Source of the DNA: Nocardioides flavus (ex Wang et al. 2016)
GTDB taxonomy: Bacteria > Actinomycetota > Actinomycetes > Propionibacteriales > Nocardioidaceae
NCBI RefSeq assembly: GCF_014653115.1
Contig: NZ_BNAD01000019.1
Span: forward strand, 1 to 50,964
DNA: 50,964 bases
Direction of reading: 5' to 3'
Shown: positions 7,605 to 14,990 of the stretch, one piece after another
How the letters are laid out: every line of letters starts with the position of its first letter
How positions within the stretch are numbered: position 1 is the first letter of the stretch
The notes under the pieces: generated by a model
Database searches by the model: none
Told to the model about the DNA's origin: nothing
The model's input: the letters and a program-made list of their open reading frames with translations, nothing else
Position numbers and translations under genes: made by a program

Positions 7605-8185
7605 TGCCCGTCATGTCGTCCATCGAGCGCGCATTTTGCCGGAGCGGTCCGTGGCGGTGGGTAGCGGAGCGCTACGTGCTTTCGTGGGCATTGGACGGCG
7701 TTCGACCCACGGGCCGCGTTCTCGAGATCGGTGGCGGGAGCGGTGCAATGGCCCAAGCCATGGCGCGCGGGTTCCCGGAGGCAACGATCATCGTCACCGA
7801 CGTGGATGACGTCATGGTGAGGTCCGCCTCGCAGCTGCTGCGTGGGATGTCCAACGTGAGAGTCGAACGCGCTGATGTGACGGGCCTTCCGTACGACTCG
7901 GCGTCGTTCGACGTTGTGACGTCATACCTCATGCTTCACCACGTCATAGACTGGGAGAAGGCCCTGGTGGAGGCCGCTCGGACGCTCCGGCAAGGTGGCC
8001 TGCTTGTCGGCTACGACCTCACCAGCACAGCGCTCGCTCGGCTCGTGCACCGGCTTGACGGCTCACCGCACCGAATCATCTCGCCAGTCGAGCTGACGCA
8101 GGGTTTGGATGCTGCCGGCTTGAAGGACGTGGCGGTGCGCGTTTCGGCGCAGGGCCACGTGATGCGCTTCAGCGCAGCGAAGTAG
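7604..8185 (+). CDS. Class I SAM-dependent methyltransferase
   Basis: 193 residues from ATG 7604, which overlaps the stop of the DUF305 fragment. Motif I is VLEIGGGSGAMAQAMA, an acidic residue ends beta-2 (VTDVDD), and the post-motif segment FDVVTSYLMLHH plus RQGGLLVGYDL complete a standard Rossmann methyltransferase of the UbiE/Methyltransf_11 style. The substrate cannot be read from the sequence. It is the last gene of the tlpA-ccdA transcript and probably falls under the same BlaI operator. A hairpin at 8254-8272 may end the transcript. Confidence 0.8.
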   Translation: MPVMSSIERAFCRSGPWRWVAERYVLSWALDGVRPTGRVLEIGGGSGAMAQAMARGFPEATIIVTDVDDVMVRSASQLLRGMSNVRVERADVTGLPYDSASFDVVTSYLMLHHVIDWEKALVEAARTLRQGGLLVGYDLTSTALARLVHRLDGSPHRIISPVELTQGLDAAGLKDVAVRVSAQGHVMRFSAAK

Positions 8186-8253
8186 GACCCTCAGTCACGA
8201 CACCGTCCCAATCCAGGTGAAGAGGCTGCCGACTTCGGTAGACGGCCGTTCAA

Positions 8254-8272
8254 CCCTCCAGAAGGCGGAGGG
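8254..8272. terminator. Possible hairpin terminator between convergent genes
   Basis: CCCTCC (8254-8259) pairs with GGAGGG (8267-8272) over a 7-base loop. It lies between the methyltransferase (ends 8185) and the oppositely oriented M23 gene (ends 8310). There is no T-tract, which is usual in actinobacteria, so the call rests on position and stem only. Confidence 0.4.
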
Positions 8273-8309
8273 CTGATCAAGAGCCGAGCACGTCCGAACC
8301 TCCGTCGAG

Positions 8310-9164
8310 CTAGAGAAGGCCCTTCGCCGCGAAGACGGTGAATGGATCAACCGGATCGCCGCCGCCGGGCCGGACCTCCAGATGGAGGTGGGAGCCGGTC
8401 ACGTTGCCGGTCGAGCCGATCGTCCCGATCTGTTCTCCGCCACGCACCGCTTCGCCCAGGCCGACAAAGACCGCGCTCTGGTGGCCGTACCAGATTTCGG
8501 TGCCGTCCTCGAGCGTGACGACCGTCTTGTTGCCGTAGGAGCCGTCGTACCCGACCGCGGTGACCGTACCGTTGGCCACTGAGTAGATCGGATCGCCCTC
8601 ATCGCCGTTGAAGTCGAGACCGGTGTGGAGGTTCGCCCATAATCCAGAGTCGCCGAAGCGAGCTGTGAGGGCGACGTAGGCGGTGGGCAATGTCCACTGA
8701 TCGCGCTCAATCCTCGCCGATTGCGCAGCGGCTTGGATGGCGTACGTCTTCAAGGTCCTTGCACGCTCGAGGGACTGCTGCTCGGCAGCAGCGAGCAACG
8801 AGTTTGAGGCTGGAGCGTCGCCGCGGAGGCGACGTGAGCTGCGACTCACGACGGGCCGACGCCCGGTCGGGGCAGCCGGCATGTCGGTGGAAGGTTCTGG
8901 GCCCGCGGCGTCGAATGTCGAGTGGCCAGTCGGCGCGACATCGGCGTCTATCCCGTAGAGGACACCCACTGAAGAGGCGGTGAGAGCTATGACACCCATT
9001 GCCGCAGGGCGGAGGGCGAGACTGAGGAATCGGTAGCCCGTGCGAGATGCTCGCGGGGGAGTGGATCGCCGCCTGCCGGCGGTCGGTGTGATCGCACGGT
9101 GTCGGTTCGCCTGTGGCGCCGGCGCCTTCGCCGGTCGCCTGCGACTTCCCCGATGGCTACCCAT
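8310..9164 (-). CDS. M23-family peptidoglycan endopeptidase, membrane-anchored
   Basis: 284 residues. A long basic, Pro/Arg-rich cytoplasmic segment (1-50), one membrane helix near 52-72 (PAAMGVIALTASSVGVLYG), a linker, an alpha-helical stretch (120-150), then the LytM domain with zinc ligands in HTGLDF and HLHLEV and the core YGHQSAVFVGLG. M23 enzymes cut peptide cross-bridges in peptidoglycan; domains with intact ligands like this one are likely active. A candidate BlaI operator lies 136 bp upstream of the ATG. With the VanY-like and CHAP proteins it forms a wall-remodelling set. Confidence 0.9.
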   Translation of the reverse strand: MGSHRGSRRRPAKAPAPQANRHRAITPTAGRRRSTPPRASRTGYRFLSLALRPAAMGVIALTASSVGVLYGIDADVAPTGHSTFDAAGPEPSTDMPAAPTGRRPVVSRSSRRLRGDAPASNSLLAAAEQQSLERARTLKTYAIQAAAQSARIERDQWTLPTAYVALTARFGDSGLWANLHTGLDFNGDEGDPIYSVANGTVTAVGYDGSYGNKTVVTLEDGTEIWYGHQSAVFVGLGEAVRGGEQIGTIGSTGNVTGSHLHLEVRPGGGDPVDPFTVFAAKGLL

Positions 9165-9299
9165 GCAGCTGGTCCGATGCTCGTGCAGGCATGACTTCCT
9201 TGGGGTAGACGACAGGTCCCCGTGTTGATGCTCCCGCTGTTCGGGTCACGCCCATGGCTGGGCGTGACCGCGAACCACCGGAGGCTTGTCCCCGAAGAA

Positions 9300-9318
9300 C
9301 TACTATTCAACATAGTTG
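9300..9318. promoter_or_regulatory. Candidate BlaI operator
   Basis: CTACTAT at 9300-9306 with ACTAT/ATAGT inverted halves (9302-9306 and 9312-9316) around TCAAC. It lies between the minus-strand M23 gene (start 9164) and the end of the VanY-like gene (9396), so the M23 gene is the likely target. Confidence 0.5.
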
Positions 9319-9395
9319 CCAGCGTCTTAGCAAGTCGCATGAATGGTCCGATGCTGGCCGGTTCCGCGGCTCGGTCCGGCTTGGGCCGCGATCGA

Positions 9396-10160
9396 CTAGG
9401 GCGTCGTAGTCCGGGCCGGGCGCTCGTAGGGCACGGATGGGTAGCCGGTGTCGAAGTGCATGTAGTCGGGGACCTTGATGTTCTGCCAGATCCAGCCCTC
9501 GGCCTCAAACAGTCGCACTACCTCGTCGCCCGGAAGGATCTTGCCGGGGCCTGGCGTACGGGCGCTGTTGCGCTTGCCCGGCACCCAGCAGTCACAGCGC
9601 AGGTCCATCCACGGGTTCTGCACCGGGTTGATGTCGACGGCCCTGCCGTTCGCGTGGGGTGATTCCAGGGGCGGGGCGTTGATCTGGTCCAACCGCCGGC
9701 AGTTGTACGCCGAGGTGTTGTTTGCTCTCAGGCTTGCGTTTGTGTCCCCGCCGAACGACTCCACGCCGGTCATCGAGGCGATGGGGAACCGTGCGTCAAA
9801 GAGGGCCGTGAAGATGCGCACGAAGGACCGTGCCGTGTCCCGGTTCACGATCAGGTGCCCGCGCTGCGCGGTGCCGTCGAAGTCGATGAAGCCGATGTCG
9901 ATGCGTCGCAGCTGGCCCCGCCGCTGGACCGGACACCCTGGTCGCACCATCCCCACCGAAACCATTGCGTCCCATTGGTCGGGGGGCACCGGGCTGATGG
10001 TCGGATCTGCGCTCGGCTGTACCGGTTCGGCGGCGGTCTCGTCCGGAGAGCCTTGAACGGTCGGGGCATCCGGTTCGACATCTGTGCGCTGCGCAGAACC
10101 CGTACAGGCAGCAGTCAGAGCAACGACGAGAAGGAGGGCTGCGACCACCCGCGCCCTCAT
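9396..10160 (-). CDS. D-alanyl-D-alanine carboxypeptidase-like (M15/VanY) lipoprotein
   Basis: 254 residues. A lipoprotein signal ends VALTAACTGS (Cys19), followed by a Pro/Glu-rich linker to about residue 60. The catalytic domain has the M15 pattern: His and Asp ligands in SPHANGRAVDINP and a third His in YMHFDTG, with Glu before the final ligand (EAEGWIW). Enzymes of this group trim D-Ala from stem peptides or split L-Ala/D-Glu bonds. The upstream GNAT gene overlaps by 4 bp (ATGA), so the two are co-translated. Being a lipoprotein, it would use the Lgt/Lnt set encoded nearby. Confidence 0.85.
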   Translation of the reverse strand: MRARVVAALLLVVALTAACTGSAQRTDVEPDAPTVQGSPDETAAEPVQPSADPTISPVPPDQWDAMVSVGMVRPGCPVQRRGQLRRIDIGFIDFDGTAQRGHLIVNRDTARSFVRIFTALFDARFPIASMTGVESFGGDTNASLRANNTSAYNCRRLDQINAPPLESPHANGRAVDINPVQNPWMDLRCDCWVPGKRNSARTPGPGKILPGDEVVRLFEAEGWIWQNIKVPDYMHFDTGYPSVPYERPARTTTP

Positions 10161-10822
10161 CGAACCGCGGTTACGTCGAGGTCGTACAATTCGATGCGCC
10201 TGCCGTCAAAAGTGTCTCGTTCGCGGGTGAGCTTCCATCCCAGCTGCCGATACAACTCCCCGGCCCCTGCTGTGCCGGCGCGGGTGGCCACCGAGACGGT
10301 CTGTGCCCCTGAATTCTGTGCCCGTTCTACGAATTGCAGGATCATTGAGGTGCCTAGGCCGAGCCCACGGGCCTCGGCCCTTACGGCCACATGCGAGAGC
10401 ACGGCTATGGCTTCCGAACCATTACCGTTCGCTCCCGCGCGGCTCCGCAACGCGGTGAGTCGCACCGAGATTCGCCTGCGCACAAGACCGGCTGCCATGC
10501 GCGGCCGTCGTGCGAGTGCGGCGGTGGCGTGCCATGCGAGGCGGCGGGAGTGGAACTTGCGCACCAGGCGACGATGCTCCCGAACGTCCAGGATGCCGAC
10601 CAGGTAGCCCACTCGTGAACCTTCCGCCACGGTGACCACCGCTTCCGCGTGCGGCCCGTCGAGGAAGGTTCGGTAGTACTCGGTGAGGAAGCGGCGCCCC
10701 ATCTGGCCGAACACGTTGTCAGGAAAGTGTGCGAGGTGCTCGTCAACGACGAACTCGAGATCGGCCAGGCCCATACGTCTGATCAGTACCTGGCTGGCGG
10801 GGAGGGCGGTTGAGGCGCTCAT
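10157..10822 (-). CDS. GNAT-family N-acetyltransferase
   Basis: 221 residues. The acetyl-CoA-binding signature is EARGLGLGTSM (R/Q-x-x-G-x-G style) near residue 155, preceded by the beta-4 strand IAVLSHVAVR and followed by SVATRAGTAGAGELYRQLGW, the classical motif B. Residues 75-125 are an Arg-rich insertion of unknown use. The substrate cannot be deduced. It is divergent from the second blaI and heads a two-gene operon with the VanY-like lipoprotein, so repression by that BlaI is plausible. Confidence 0.85.
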   Translation of the reverse strand: MSASTALPASQVLIRRMGLADLEFVVDEHLAHFPDNVFGQMGRRFLTEYYRTFLDGPHAEAVVTVAEGSRVGYLVGILDVREHRRLVRKFHSRRLAWHATAALARRPRMAAGLVRRRISVRLTALRSRAGANGNGSEAIAVLSHVAVRAEARGLGLGTSMILQFVERAQNSGAQTVSVATRAGTAGAGELYRQLGWKLTRERDTFDGRRIELYDLDVTAVR

Positions 10823-10826
10823 TCCT

Positions 10827-10859
10827 CTACGTTACGACGCAATGTAGAAATAATGTAGA
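10827..10859. promoter_or_regulatory. Repeated CTACATT operator between GNAT and blaI copy 2
   Basis: CTACGTT at 10827-10833 is inverted against AATGTAG at 10841-10847, and a second AATGTAG follows at 10853-10859, 12 bp on. The three copies lie in the divergent region between the GNAT gene (start 10822) and blaI copy 2 (start 10938). The half-site CTACATT differs from the CTACTAT of the other operators, suggesting a separate specificity for the second repressor. Confidence 0.5.
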
Positions 10860-10937
10860 CGCCTCGCCGTTACACGGACGTGCCTGCGTCCAGCATGGGA
10901 TGTGTTGGCGTGTCCACGACGCGTGGTACAAGAAGGT

Positions 10938-11315
10938 ATGCGATCTTTCGGGGACCTCGAAGCCAGGATCATGGACGCCATCTGGCGCGCCGATGAGCCA
11001 CTCACTGTCCAACAGGTCGTCGACGCATTGGCCGCCGCACATCACGAAGTGGCGTACACCACCGCCATCACCGTCATCGAGCGCCTCAGGGCGAAGGGAT
11101 GGCTTGATCGCGAACGCAAGGGGCGGTCATTCCTTTACGGAGCAACCCGCGACGAGGCTCAGTACACCGCCTGGCTCATGGAGCAGGCTCTCGACACCAC
11201 CTCCGACCGCTCGGCTGCGCTGCTCATGTTCACCGGGACTTTGAACGAGGCCGAGGTTGAGGCGCTCCGGACCGCTCTGCACGGGATGGACGAATCGAAC
11301 CGAGGTAGCCTATGA
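10938..11315 (+). CDS. BlaI/MecI/CopY-family transcriptional repressor (copy 2)
   Basis: 125 residues from ATG 10938, chosen over an upstream in-frame start because AAGAAGG lies at the right distance and the protein then begins, as in copy 1, with the FGDLEARIMDAIW helix. The winged helix continues through AYTTAITVIERLRAKGWL and GRSFLYGA. It is clearly diverged from copy 1. The stop overlaps the ATG of its M56 partner. Three CTACATT-like repeats lie upstream, so autoregulation and control of the divergent GNAT-VanY pair are likely. Confidence 0.92.
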   Translation: MRSFGDLEARIMDAIWRADEPLTVQQVVDALAAAHHEVAYTTAITVIERLRAKGWLDRERKGRSFLYGATRDEAQYTAWLMEQALDTTSDRSAALLMFTGTLNEAEVEALRTALHGMDESNRGSL

Positions 11316-12280
11316 GTCTCGTCATCGCTGCCGCGCTCCTGGTGCTTCTGCTGGCAGCCGGTCTGGGTGGAGACCGCTTTCTCGCGTCCGTCGAGTGGGC
11401 AGTGCGGCATCCGGGGCTTGCCCTTCGCGCCTGGATGGGACTCGCTCTCACGTGCTATCTCGCCGTCCCCGCTGCCCTGCTCGTCCTCGCGCACGACGTC
11501 CTTGAGCGCGCCCTCATGTGGGCCTTGCACGCGGACAAGGAACAACTCCACAGTCAGTACGCCAGTGGTGCAGTCAGTGTTGCTTGGAACGGAACCGCCC
11601 TCGTGGCAGTGGGTCTGGCGACGGTGGTCATGGGCGTAGTGGTGACGGAACAAGCACGAGTGGTTCGCGACCGGCGGGCCCTGCGCGGCGCACCGACGGC
11701 GCGAGAGATTGACCACGCCGGCTGCTCGGGTGCGCCGCTCTTGGTGGTGCCTGGTCCGCGCCCGGCGGCGTGGTGCTGTCCGGGGCGTTACCGCGCGGTG
11801 TATGTCACTGAGAGTGCTGCGACTTCACTACCCGGCGCTGCTCTTGATGCGCTCATTGCACACGAGTCCGCTCATCTGGAGCGCCGCCATCACCGCTACA
11901 TCTTTGGCGCAGACGTCGCTGGCAGGCTGGCAGTCCGTGTTGGTTTGCTGCGTAACATGCGTGCGCAGGTCCGACTCCTCGTCGAGCTCGAGGCCGACGA
12001 CGTGGCCGTGGGTAGGCACGGTCGAAAGGCCGTCATGCGAGCGCTGCTCGCAGTGTCGAGCCCGGGTGGGTCGGTCCCCGTTCCGCGCGGTGCCATCCTG
12101 TTGATGGCGGGATCTGTTGGGCCGCGCGTGCACCGGCTGGTTTTCGATCCGCTGGTGGGTGAGCGTCAACTCGCGTGGTGGCAGCGCCAGCTCGCGCAGT
12201 CGCTGGTCGTCACGATGGCTGCGTCGCCGGTCGTCGCATTGCTGCTGCCAGGCCTGCTTGTGGCCGGGACGGCGCACTGA
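11312..12280 (+). CDS. M56-family membrane metallopeptidase (copy 2)
   Basis: 322 residues with two N-terminal helices, another near 95-112, and a C-terminal helix (LVVTMAASPVVALLLPGLLV). The zinc site is HESAH in IAHESAHLERRHH with the third ligand in VELEADDVA. There is no C-terminal sensor domain. Like copy 1 it overlaps its blaI by 4 bp and should signal to it by proteolysis. Cys residues in HAGCSGAP and AAWCCPGRY within the cytoplasmic loop are a feature not seen in copy 1. A strong hairpin follows at 12301-12340. Confidence 0.88.
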   Translation: MSLVIAAALLVLLLAAGLGGDRFLASVEWAVRHPGLALRAWMGLALTCYLAVPAALLVLAHDVLERALMWALHADKEQLHSQYASGAVSVAWNGTALVAVGLATVVMGVVVTEQARVVRDRRALRGAPTAREIDHAGCSGAPLLVVPGPRPAAWCCPGRYRAVYVTESAATSLPGAALDALIAHESAHLERRHHRYIFGADVAGRLAVRVGLLRNMRAQVRLLVELEADDVAVGRHGRKAVMRALLAVSSPGGSVPVPRGAILLMAGSVGPRVHRLVFDPLVGERQLAWWQRQLAQSLVVTMAASPVVALLLPGLLVAGTAH

Positions 12281-12300
12281 CCCACGTCGTCGGGATCGGG

Positions 12301-12340
12301 GGGCGGGCGCCGGATCCGGGGGAAAATCGGGCGCCCGCCC
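12301..12340. terminator. Hairpin terminator after the second blaI-M56 operon
   Basis: GGGCGGGCGC (12301-12310) and GCGCCCGCCC (12331-12340) form a perfect 10-bp GC stem with a 20-base loop, 20 bp after the M56 stop. No T-run follows; this is common for actinobacterial terminators. Confidence 0.6.
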
Positions 12341-12345
12341 GGTGA

Positions 12346-12362
12346 CTACTATGCATCATAGT
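12346..12362. promoter_or_regulatory. Candidate BlaI operator without an obvious target
   Basis: CTACTATG (12346-12353) with ACTATG and CATAGT as inverted halves (12348-12353 and 12357-12362). It lies just past the terminator, while the next gene (CHAP protein) ends at 12496 on the opposite strand. I see no convincing reading frame to its right, so it may mark a promoter whose gene was lost. Confidence 0.45.
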
Positions 12363-12495
12363 CTCAATCTATGCACCCTCGGACTCGGCGGTTCTCCAGG
12401 GAACGGCTCGCGCACCCGTTCGACCCGGCTGATGGCCTGCGCGTGCGTGCGCGCAGTGTTCGAGTCCGATGGTGAAACGATGAGAGGCGGTCGTG

Positions 12496-14121
12496 TCACC
12501 GGATTTCAACGCGTGAGCGCGAGGCGGAGGGCGGGACCAGGTCGGTGCCCGCGTAGCGCACGATCAACGGCTCGGTGCCGGGCCTGAGATTCCGGACGAC
12601 CAGTCGTGCGAGCCCGTCGATGAGCTGGCCCTCAACGGTTCGGTTGCCGACCGTGACGGTGATGCCGCCCGTCGGGGCGGGCACTCCGGGTGCCTTCACC
12701 CTGACCTCCACCGCAACGCGCCCCCGGGCGGCTTCGGTGCGGACTCTCATGGTCGCGACACTGGTGACCGGGCCCGCCACCGGAACGGTCTCGGTGACGT
12801 CGCGGAAGTTGGTGTGGGTCAGCGTGACCTGGACAGACAGGCTGCGGCCGATGTCCTTCCGCCGGACGGTGTAGGCTTGGTTGGTCGCCTTGGCGATGGG
12901 CTTGCCGTCACGCAACCACGTGTAGGCCGCCGAGGCGTTGCTCGGCCGGACGTCGCCCGCCTTGGCAACGAGGACGCTTGCCAGGCGGGGTCGGCCCTGG
13001 ATCGCGAAGGATCGTGTGACCCTGATGGCCTTGGCGAGGACGGGTTCGGTGTCCGGCGCTGATGCTGTGAGCTTGCGGTAGGCCTTCGCGCTGCCGGTGA
13101 TGCGTGCACTGATGCGCCTGCCGATGTGGTCTCGGCCGAGCACGAGGGTCGTGCCTGTCGCTCCGTCGATCGGTACGCCGTCGGCGTACCACTGCGTGGT
13201 CGTCCTCGAGGGTTGCGGCGACCACGTGGCGTCGCTGAGCGTCAGGGTCTGGCCGACCTCCGGGGTGCCTTGGATGGTCGGCGGCGCGGTGGCTTGGAGG
13301 GTTCCGGGCGCCACCGGTGCGGTGGCGAGAGCCGCCCGGCCGGGGGTGTAGTTGTCTCGCTCAGCCGTGACCTCCGCGGTGAGGGTCTTGCCCTTGACCT
13401 CGGGGGTGGGCACGTAACCAGCGGTAGTGGCACCGGGGATGGCGACACCGTCGGCCAGCCAGCGGACGGTCACGCTCGTGGGGGTGGGAGTCCACGCCCC
13501 TACTCCGACCTCCAGCGCGGAGCCCACCGCGGGAGTGCCGGAGATAACGGGAGGTGTCGTGGGCTCGATCGCAGCATCATTGAAGTGGATGAAGCCGCTC
13601 GGCCAGCCGCCCCCGGTCTTGGTTATCCGGCGCCAGTGGAAGTCCCCGCCCCAATAGGCCTCCGAAACAATGATCTCGGTGTCAGAGACCACCTCTTCCA
13701 CGTACGCGACGTGTCCGGCCGAACCTGCGGGAGTGACGTGGGGCTTGTACCAAGCCGCAGCACCGACGCGGGGGGTCTGGTCGGTGATCGACGCCATCTC
13801 GACTCCCCAGTTCGAGGCGTTGCCGCTGCCCTCCCAAGGGCGGGTATCGGGCATGCCGTTCCGGATGAGCCGGTACGCCACGTAATTGGTGCAGTTGTAC
13901 CCCGTGAACATCCGCCAGTAAGACGTGGATGCAGCCGACCGGTATCCGCCATTCCCGTAGCCAGCGGCTTGGCAACTCGCGTAGCCGGTGCACAAGTATG
14001 TAGAGGTAGTCAGTCGAAACGCGCCGGCGGAGTTCGGCATCGCCAGCCCGAACAGAGCAACCAGCACGGTGAGCAAGCGTGCCGTTCGGCTGGCGCGCCA
14101 TAGGGCGCTCCGCAGCGTCAT
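12496..14121 (-). CDS. Secreted CHAP-domain protein with three repeated surface domains
   Basis: 541 residues from ATG 14121, preferred because it gives a signal peptide (LLTVLVALFGLAMPNSAGA). Residues about 55-195 form a CHAP (NlpC/P60-like) domain with the catalytic Cys in YNCTNYVAYRL and His in GSAGHVAYVEEV. Three Ig-like repeats of about 85 residues follow; the first two share the pattern ISGTPxVGxxLxxxxGxW...WxxDGxxIxGAT, the third is looser. A bacterial Ig-like tail closes the protein. CHAP enzymes are amidases or endopeptidases of peptidoglycan. A reverse CTACTAT half-site lies about 55 bp upstream of the ATG. Confidence 0.85.
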   Translation of the reverse strand: MTLRSALWRASRTARLLTVLVALFGLAMPNSAGAFRLTTSTYLCTGYASCQAAGYGNGGYRSAASTSYWRMFTGYNCTNYVAYRLIRNGMPDTRPWEGSGNASNWGVEMASITDQTPRVGAAAWYKPHVTPAGSAGHVAYVEEVVSDTEIIVSEAYWGGDFHWRRITKTGGGWPSGFIHFNDAAIEPTTPPVISGTPAVGSALEVGVGAWTPTPTSVTVRWLADGVAIPGATTAGYVPTPEVKGKTLTAEVTAERDNYTPGRAALATAPVAPGTLQATAPPTIQGTPEVGQTLTLSDATWSPQPSRTTTQWYADGVPIDGATGTTLVLGRDHIGRRISARITGSAKAYRKLTASAPDTEPVLAKAIRVTRSFAIQGRPRLASVLVAKAGDVRPSNASAAYTWLRDGKPIAKATNQAYTVRRKDIGRSLSVQVTLTHTNFRDVTETVPVAGPVTSVATMRVRTEAARGRVAVEVRVKAPGVPAPTGGITVTVGNRTVEGQLIDGLARLVVRNLRPGTEPLIVRYAGTDLVPPSASRSRVEIR

Positions 14122-14174
14122 CGGGCGGACTGGCGGCGTGTGTGACAGGAGTGACCACTGGTGCTGTTGTTCCA

Positions 14175-14190
14175 CGATGGAAGATAGTAG
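14175..14190. promoter_or_regulatory. Candidate BlaI half-operator before the CHAP gene
   Basis: Read on the minus strand it is CTACTATCTTCCATCG: one good CTACTAT half and a degenerate second half. It lies upstream of the CHAP gene start at 14121, in the same relative position as the 9300 site before the M23 gene. Confidence 0.35.
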
Positions 14191-14502
14191 AAGGCTCCTG
14201 TCAAGCGCGCCACGCTGATGGTAGAAGAACAATTGTGTAATTCGATTGGCGTTACCCCGCCTGTGGATCGGATAAGCAGGCGTGTGGCCGCGCTTGTGCC
14301 CCCCTCGGACTGGTCCCTGGGGCGTGCCCATCGCAGCGACGGGGGACGTTGCCAGTCGACACTCTCCCGCCCGCGGTCTGTCGTCCGAACCTTCATGGAA
14401 CGTTGACCGGGACCGCATCAGCTCTCCACCGAGGCGTCGCAGTGTTGAACGTGAGGGAGCACAGGCGGCACGCCAGATGCCCCACATTCAGGAGGGAAGA
14501 CG

Positions 14503-14730
14503 ATGTTGGAGTTCCTCAGCAACAACTGGCTCTGGATCCTGCTCATCGGAGGCATGCTGTTCATGCATCTGGGCCACGGTGGCCACGGCGGAGGCGGCGG
14601 ACAGTCCGGTCACACCGGCCACGGCGGTTGCGGGGGTCACCAGCACTCGGGTGACCACGACCAGGCCCCGGCCGATCAGACGCCCGGGCAACCTCACGAG
14701 CACCGGACGGACGACTCGTCGTCGCGGTGA
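14503..14730 (+). CDS. His/Gly-rich small membrane protein
   Basis: 75 residues with a strong ribosome site (AGGAGGGAAG). One membrane helix (about 8-23, NWLWILLIGGMLFMHL) is followed by a Gly/His tail (GHGGHGGGGG, GHGGCGGHQHSGDHD) with ten or more His and one Cys, suited to binding Cu, Ni or Zn. The layout resembles small DUF2933-type proteins found in copper islands, but I cannot confirm the family. It stands alone between the CHAP promoter region and a convergent truncated gene. Confidence 0.75.
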   Translation: MLEFLSNNWLWILLIGGMLFMHLGHGGHGGGGGQSGHTGHGGCGGHQHSGDHDQAPADQTPGQPHEHRTDDSSSR

Positions 14731-14990
14731 TCTGACCTGCGCCCGACGCGACGAGCCGTTCCGGGGAGTGGTTGATCTATCGCGACGTGGTGGGGACAGT
14801 CGTGCACTCCCAGGGTGCAGATCAGGCGGCACCGAAGCGACACGCAGCCAGGCAGTCCCGGGGCGTCGACCCACCGGCCGAACCCGGAGGACCACAGCAC
14901 GGTGGCGATCTCTTGGAGTCGCCTCCACTGCACGATCGGAGTTAGCGCGGTGCTGATCGGCGACGTGCTTGACCGCCACGATGTCGTCAC
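14694..14990 (-). pseudogene. N-terminal fragment of an AarF/UbiB-family kinase-like gene
   Basis: GTG at 14990 overlaps the stop of the nitrilase-Nudix gene (GTGA), so it is a genuine coupled start. The frame reads RRLQEIATVLWSSGFGRWVD, then IDQPLPGTARRV, which match the beginning of UbiB/ABC1 proteins (R-x-R-E-I-x-x-V-L...GFG...; pLPxRLRxxLExLGP). After that it degenerates and stops at 14694, leaving under 100 of roughly 450-550 residues and no kinase motif. It is a broken third gene of the SGNH-nitrilase/Nudix operon. Family call from memory of the consensus. Confidence 0.5.

Noticed and set aside
12357..12587. Plus-strand frame starting at the 12346 operator as a small gene
   Set aside because: No ribosome site or family motif, and it overlaps the 3' end of the CHAP gene.
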